From the NCBI GenBank assembly GCA_964034945.1, contig OZ035960.1, positions 19,046,987 to 19,110,986 of the forward strand: a DNA stretch of 64,000 nt, in the 5' to 3' direction. This document shows, one piece after another, positions 39,401-45,400 of this stretch. The stretch's first letter is position 1; every line of letters begins with the position of its first letter. The notes below the pieces were generated by a model. That model was not told the origin of the DNA, made no database searches, and saw only the letters and a list, made by a program, of their open reading frames with translations. The stretch is from Chrysopilus asiliformis. Lineage: Eukaryota > Arthropoda > Insecta > Diptera > Rhagionidae. The translations under genes and the position numbers were made by a program.

Positions 39401-42400
39401 TTTCTAAAATTTTAATTACAAAAATAGTCAAAATTGGCTATTTTCATAATAAGTTTAACTACTTAGTAGTAAAATTTACTATTTTGTGGTGAAATTGACT
39501 ACTTTTGTAATTGAAATTAACTATTTTAGTAATGGTCCCGATTCCCCATTATAAAATAGTATATTATTATTTTTTCTCTGCGTGCATTTGAATTTTGTTG
39601 GTTTTAAATTTTATCATTTCAATTTTTTTTTCTTTTGGAAAAATCAAACAAGTTAAGATAAGTTTCAGCGATACATTTTTGCAGTGTATTGTAATTGCAT
39701 TTTGTAACAATATCTTTATATGGAATTAATAAAAAAAAACAATTTTGTAGGAGACTACAATATGAAAAATTTTGTTTTATTTCACTACCCTGAATTAAAA
39801 TTATTTTATTTTTTCAAAATTATTTTTTATTTAATACACATATATTAGAAATTTCATTATTATTTTAAAATTTGGGAATTAATTGGCTAATCACGTTATT
39901 ACATTTTTTTTAATCAAAATTTTGTAAAATTTCCATTATTCATTTCTCATATATTATTCATGTTTTAGATTTGTACTGAACTTATTATTTTTTTTTATCC
40001 TTTATTTAAATCATTTTTAATTAACTTCAAAATTCATTAAAAATGTGAAGCGCTTCATATTGTCGTAGAAAGTTTTTGAGAGTAAAATTTTATAGAATAG
40101 TTACTAATACGGTTTCTTGTATTATTGCATGTTTTATGGTTTATTTATGTTTAATTTTTGAAAAAAAAAAATTATTTATATTTAAAAATCACAGCTATTT
40201 GATTGTTCTTTGTTAAACTTTTTTAAAAGCCAGCAATTTTAAGACTAAACAATTTTATAATTAATTTTAAAATTTTTCTATCAAATATATTTATTTTTAA
40301 ATTATTTAACATTTTTATAAAAATTTCAAAATAATATTGGCGGGTGGAGTTCTGTTTCTTTTCAATATTTTATTAATTTGAAAAATGGTGTGTAAAAATA
40401 TATCGTAGATATGAGAATAATTTAAGAGTAAGGCCCGGATTGTGATAGATTTGCGATACGACAAATGTCACGGGAACCGATTTATCCGGACTTATTTAAG
40501 GTACATATTTCTCACTTTATTCTAACTATATTTATCAAGTAATATACAAATATGTGACAAAAACACCACTTTTTACGAATCAAAATCGTCAGTTGCGATC
40601 CAAAACAGTGTCGTGTCGTTTCAAGTGACAAGTCTATCAGAATCGAGGTGTTAATCTAGCTTTGGAAACTAAAATTTAGTTAAGATAACACTGGTTTTAC
40701 ACTTTTTTCACCCGTGACGTATTTTATTCAACGAATTTCCAACATATAAATATTTCAAAAAATTGCGGTTTTTGCGGCACATCTTTCTATTTTGTTATTT
40801 TCACATGAATCAACGCAACTAATTTATGAAATTTGAAAAAAAAAACCTGCAAAATTTAGTTGTTTTTTACAATTGATTATATTGCTCTTGAGCGAAATAA
40901 TTTCGCCGAATACTGCTTGAAAAAGATTTCGCCTGCGGTGCATATTTTATAATTATTTTTGCCCGGTGTTGGTTTCTTATTCACCTCCAAGTCATCTTTT
41001 GTTTTCTAGAAGAATACAAAATTTTTCAATATATCTGAAGATTTATTCTAAAGCTGAGTTTCCTTCATTCGATTGTACAAATCAATTTTGTCAAGTATGT
41101 ATCGAATAAAATGAATGTTTGTTCCCTTTTAACCATCTTAACTCCCCTCTCCCGCTCATCACGAATAGACAAAAACTACTGAATTTCACGCAAAATTTAG
41201 CCAACTTTTAGAAACTGTCTTATATACCCTGACAGATTTATTCCGGGAATGGAACGTATAGTCACCGTACATATTAGGCATTTTTTAAAATTTGCATGCG
41301 GCGCAATTTTTGTTGCATACCGAAGAACTGGTATCTTATTATTTTTATCTAGATCAGGCCTGGGCACCATGTATGTAGTGATTTACTATTACTCAAAGAA
41401 ATTTTATGTTTCTTCATATACTATAACACAAAATGAGAAAACGCATCTTTTTCATTTTTTACGCTCTTTCGCTTTTGATGGAGACGTTTAGGAACAGTGG
41501 ACTACACAATTTATCATGATGCGATTACAAAAAAATAATAAGTTCCGCCGTGCAAAAAAAACTTTTGGGACGTATTTTCGGTTCTGTGCTTCGAAAAAAC
41601 ATGCGCTAAATTGCATTAAGTTACCTGATAGGACAGCTGTTGTAATGGCGTTCTAGATTGAATTTTTTATTCGACATGTAACTGCAAACTATACATTGAC
41701 CGTTTTCATTATTTGTGGTTATTAAATATTTGTTTTCCCAATCACACGACATAGTATTTGAATTTGAATATGAGCGCTTCATAATGGAAAATGAAAACTA
41801 AAAAAATCGAATTTCTGAAAAAATTTCGTACGTCAGTGTACTTTGGGAAGCAATTAGGGTTTTGGGGAGCAAATGTATACATCCGCACGCATCAACAACA
41901 GAAATTATACTGAATGGCTATCGTAGGCTCGCTCCATCGATTGTTAGTGAATCGTTTGATTTCGGCTATCGAAGTGGCCGTCGTCTACCAACACGTATCA
42001 TTGCGTTGGAGAGTCGAGTAAAAATGTTCATACATTGATTGTATTCTCGTAAAATTTGAATAAAAATGTTATCGTTGTGAGGAGCCAGACGAGCCAAGGA
42101 GTGCCCAGGCTTGATCTAGATAATCATACAGAAAAATTGAGACTTTCTTCTTTTTGATCTGATACATCCAACCACACAAAAATGCATTTTTATCAATTTT
42201 TTTTAAACGGATGGGCGCCAAATACAGATTTCAGCCGCCACTTCGCCCTAACATGGCCCTGGACTTTTATCGAAATTTAATCTCGTGCGAGAATGAGAAA
42301 AATTGAAATACTACTTCTTTCCTACCCCATACAAATTGATAAGTTCTCTTTCAATTTTCTGATATGTAAGAAATGTGAAAACGTCATAAATAATAGGCGT

Positions 42401-45400
42401 TGGGTTTTTATGAAAATTCCGGCAACCTTCCACGGACATGTAAAAAACTACGGACATTTTTTGTCCAATGAGTTTCCCTAAAAATCTCAAACAACTTCTT
42501 TGTGTTTAATTACCAAAATCGGTTACACCCAAACTCACAGAAAAAAACTCGCCAAAACCGAACTTACCAAATTCCAAATTGAAAACCAAATTCATTGAAC
42601 GAAAAACTTAGGGGAGGGTGGGGTTTTCTGGACCGCTTTTTCATTTTGGCTAAAAAATCGTAAAAAAATAACTTTTTCTGAAAATTTCAAAGCTTGAATT
42701 TGTAGTACGATAAATAACCTCTCTTTGGGTCACAGCAGTTCGGTCAAATTGTATTAAATTATACAAGTTTTATCAGTTGGCGCAAAAATGGCGTTTTTGC
42801 GATTTTGAAAAATCTCGGGGTATTGTGGACCACTTTGTAAATCGATTAAAAATGGAAAAATGTGATAGACAAACTTTTTTTTTTGATTCATATATTTATT
42901 ATATAACAGACAAAGTGAAATGAAGTGAAAAATTGCAATGAAAATCAGTCCGAAACGCAATGTTCGCAAGTCCAGTAACTTGCAGTCATTCCAGAGCATC
43001 CCAAGTGAACAGCTCGATCGCACACGTTGCAATGGATGGTATTTCGGCGGTTCATTTTTTTTTGCATATTTTTCTTACAAATTATGCAGAAATCGATGTA
43101 TTCTTCCACCTCACAATAGGTTGAAGACGGTTGTTTCTTCTGTGATGTCTTCGATTTGACACGATCTTTTTGCTTTTTCGATTATGGTTTATCACCTTTT
43201 CTCTCCAATCTCTTTCGCTTCATATCAGCCTTCTCACGAAGGCCATTTACATCCTCTGGCGATGTCAAAACGGCCGATTTAGAAACTAGCTTGTATACCA
43301 GTCGTTGCCGGGTTAAGCTTTTTGTCTAAATTTTAGAATACGAAGAACTTAAAATCTTTTTAATGGGTCTATGTTGGGGCTGGACCCACGACGAAAATCT
43401 ATGCCAAATTTCAGGCCAATCGGTTCAGTAGTTTCCCCGCGAAAGAGTAACATAGAGGGAAAACTAAGTTTCGAAATCACTTTACCCCCTCCCCTTACTC
43501 CCCCCCAACCCTCGCGCTACTTTTCCGTATGCCTATGTTGGAGCCAGAACTACCACAGACACTCATGCCAAATTTCAAGTCAATCGGTTCAGCCGTTTTC
43601 GCGTGAAAGAGGAACAGACAGACAGACAGACAGGCAGACATACACCAACTCATTATTATATATTAGTATGATTGCCGAAAATCTAATGCTGTGTTTTTGC
43701 ATGAAAAAACACTTATATGCATCAAATACACGAAGTTTGCTTGTCAAATGTCAAGAATTGAGTGGTCCATAATTCCCCGACAAAAGTGGTCCACAATTCC
43801 CCGAACGCTCTTTTTTACAATATGGCAGCTATTAGTAACACAATGCAAACTTCATGCAAAATTTTTTGTCAGTGCCGAATGCTTAAGGCTCCGTGAATAT
43901 TATCAATATATTTACTTGAGTTGATTCTCGAAAAATGTGGTTAAATTTAAGCGAAACACAAAGTGAAAAAAAAAATTTCGAAGTATCACTTTTCTATTTG
44001 CTATCGAAGCGAGGTGATAGTGCGTATACACAAGTCGAGTACTGTTAGGAGGAAAATTAGCTTAACATGAGGCAAACTGATTACAGTTATTTGCAGCTAC
44101 CAACCACTACTAGGGGAAAGAAAATGACGCTGGTCCGCAATTCCCCGTGGTCCAGAATACCCCAGTTTCCCCTACTGAAAAAATGTCGCCGAAATTGGCA
44201 AATTGTGAACCTAATTTTTTAAAAGAAAAACTTCATTGAATGAATGCCTTCCCGAATTTTATATGAAAAGGTTAAAATTTCGTTTTGCTAATTTCGGTGA
44301 GCTTTTCGTTCGGTGAGTTTTTACGATTAGTATGCCTGACATATCCCTACGACAACTCTATCCTGATATACAAGTGAGTATTGCAAAAATCCGAAAGTTA
44401 AAGAAAGTTTTCCCGGAAAATCTACTAGAGAGGATTTTTTAAATATTTTTTTTTCTGTTGATATACTTAACCTATGTGCAAAATTTACGATAGTGAAGAA
44501 AATCTTCATACGAAAATTTCAATAAAATTTACATTTGCTATCAATTAAAAATCCATAGCTGACCAAAATTTGGCGAAATGCTTGGGAAAATTCAACTGCA
44601 TGCAAACCTGAATGAATAATTTCCAAATCAACACTTAATTCTCTACTGGTTCTTGTATTCACTACACGTGCCTACAAATATGCAATATTCCACACTAAAA
44701 TCTGTATCGAAAATTGAATTTTCAGAAGTTGAATGCATTCCATTGCAACATCCCCCCTATTACCGATGCGGTGGATGCCCAAAGGGATACTTTGGAAATG
44801 GTACTGCCTGCAAGGATATCGATGAGGTAATTAAATCATTGTGGCTCATGTGTCGATGGTAGAAAACAACCAATATAACCAAATAATTTCAGTGTGATTT
44901 ATATGAGCCGTGCGACCAACGTGTCCAATGCACAAATCTAGTTCCAGGGTACAAATGCGAAGCGTGTCCACCTGGATTTACAGGACATCATGCAAATGGT
45001 AGGAATTTAATGATGTGAAATGCGTTATGTTTGTAATCAGAAACGAATTTGAATTTCAGGACATTATGCGATATTCATTGATCACGATTTCAGACCACAA
45101 AGCTGTGTAGACATTGATGAATGCGCGACAGGAGCGAATGTTTGCGGAGCGTACGCAGATTGTGTTAATACAGAGGTATACTTCTCCCCTCACCCACATT
45201 GTTTTCAGCTTAGCCGTTTTCCACGATTTTCCAAAACAGCTGTCTTTATGTTGGCCACGATTTTCTCTTGAAGATGTTGATTCAAACAAAATATTAATAT
45301 ATGTAAAGATAGTTTATTAACAATTAACCGATGACTAACAAATTAAAACAAGTGCACTGCTGGACGAATAAAAGAAGAATAAAATGAACAATAATTATTG

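Larger units (their letters stand above)
42611..44172 (-). mobile_element. Pogo-like element, 1562 bp, interrupted by a Helitron
   Basis: Inverted termini GGGGAGGGTGGGGTTTTCTG and CAGAATACCCCAGTTTCCCC between TA dinucleotides (42609-42610, 44173-44174). It contains a transposase C-terminal relic and, at 43286-43671, a Helitron. Non-autonomous by deletion. Confidence 0.83.
29644..44725 (+). other. Gene 1 intron 8, 15 kb
   Basis: The largest intron, very AT-rich in 37.2-41 kb. It holds piggyBac, Harbinger, Helitron, mariner-like, family D, hAT and pogo-like elements listed separately. The remainder, notably 29.7-31.6, 32.0-34.5 and 37.2-39.3 kb, has no recognisable feature. It must be spliced out between two EGF exons. 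Confidence 0.85.
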
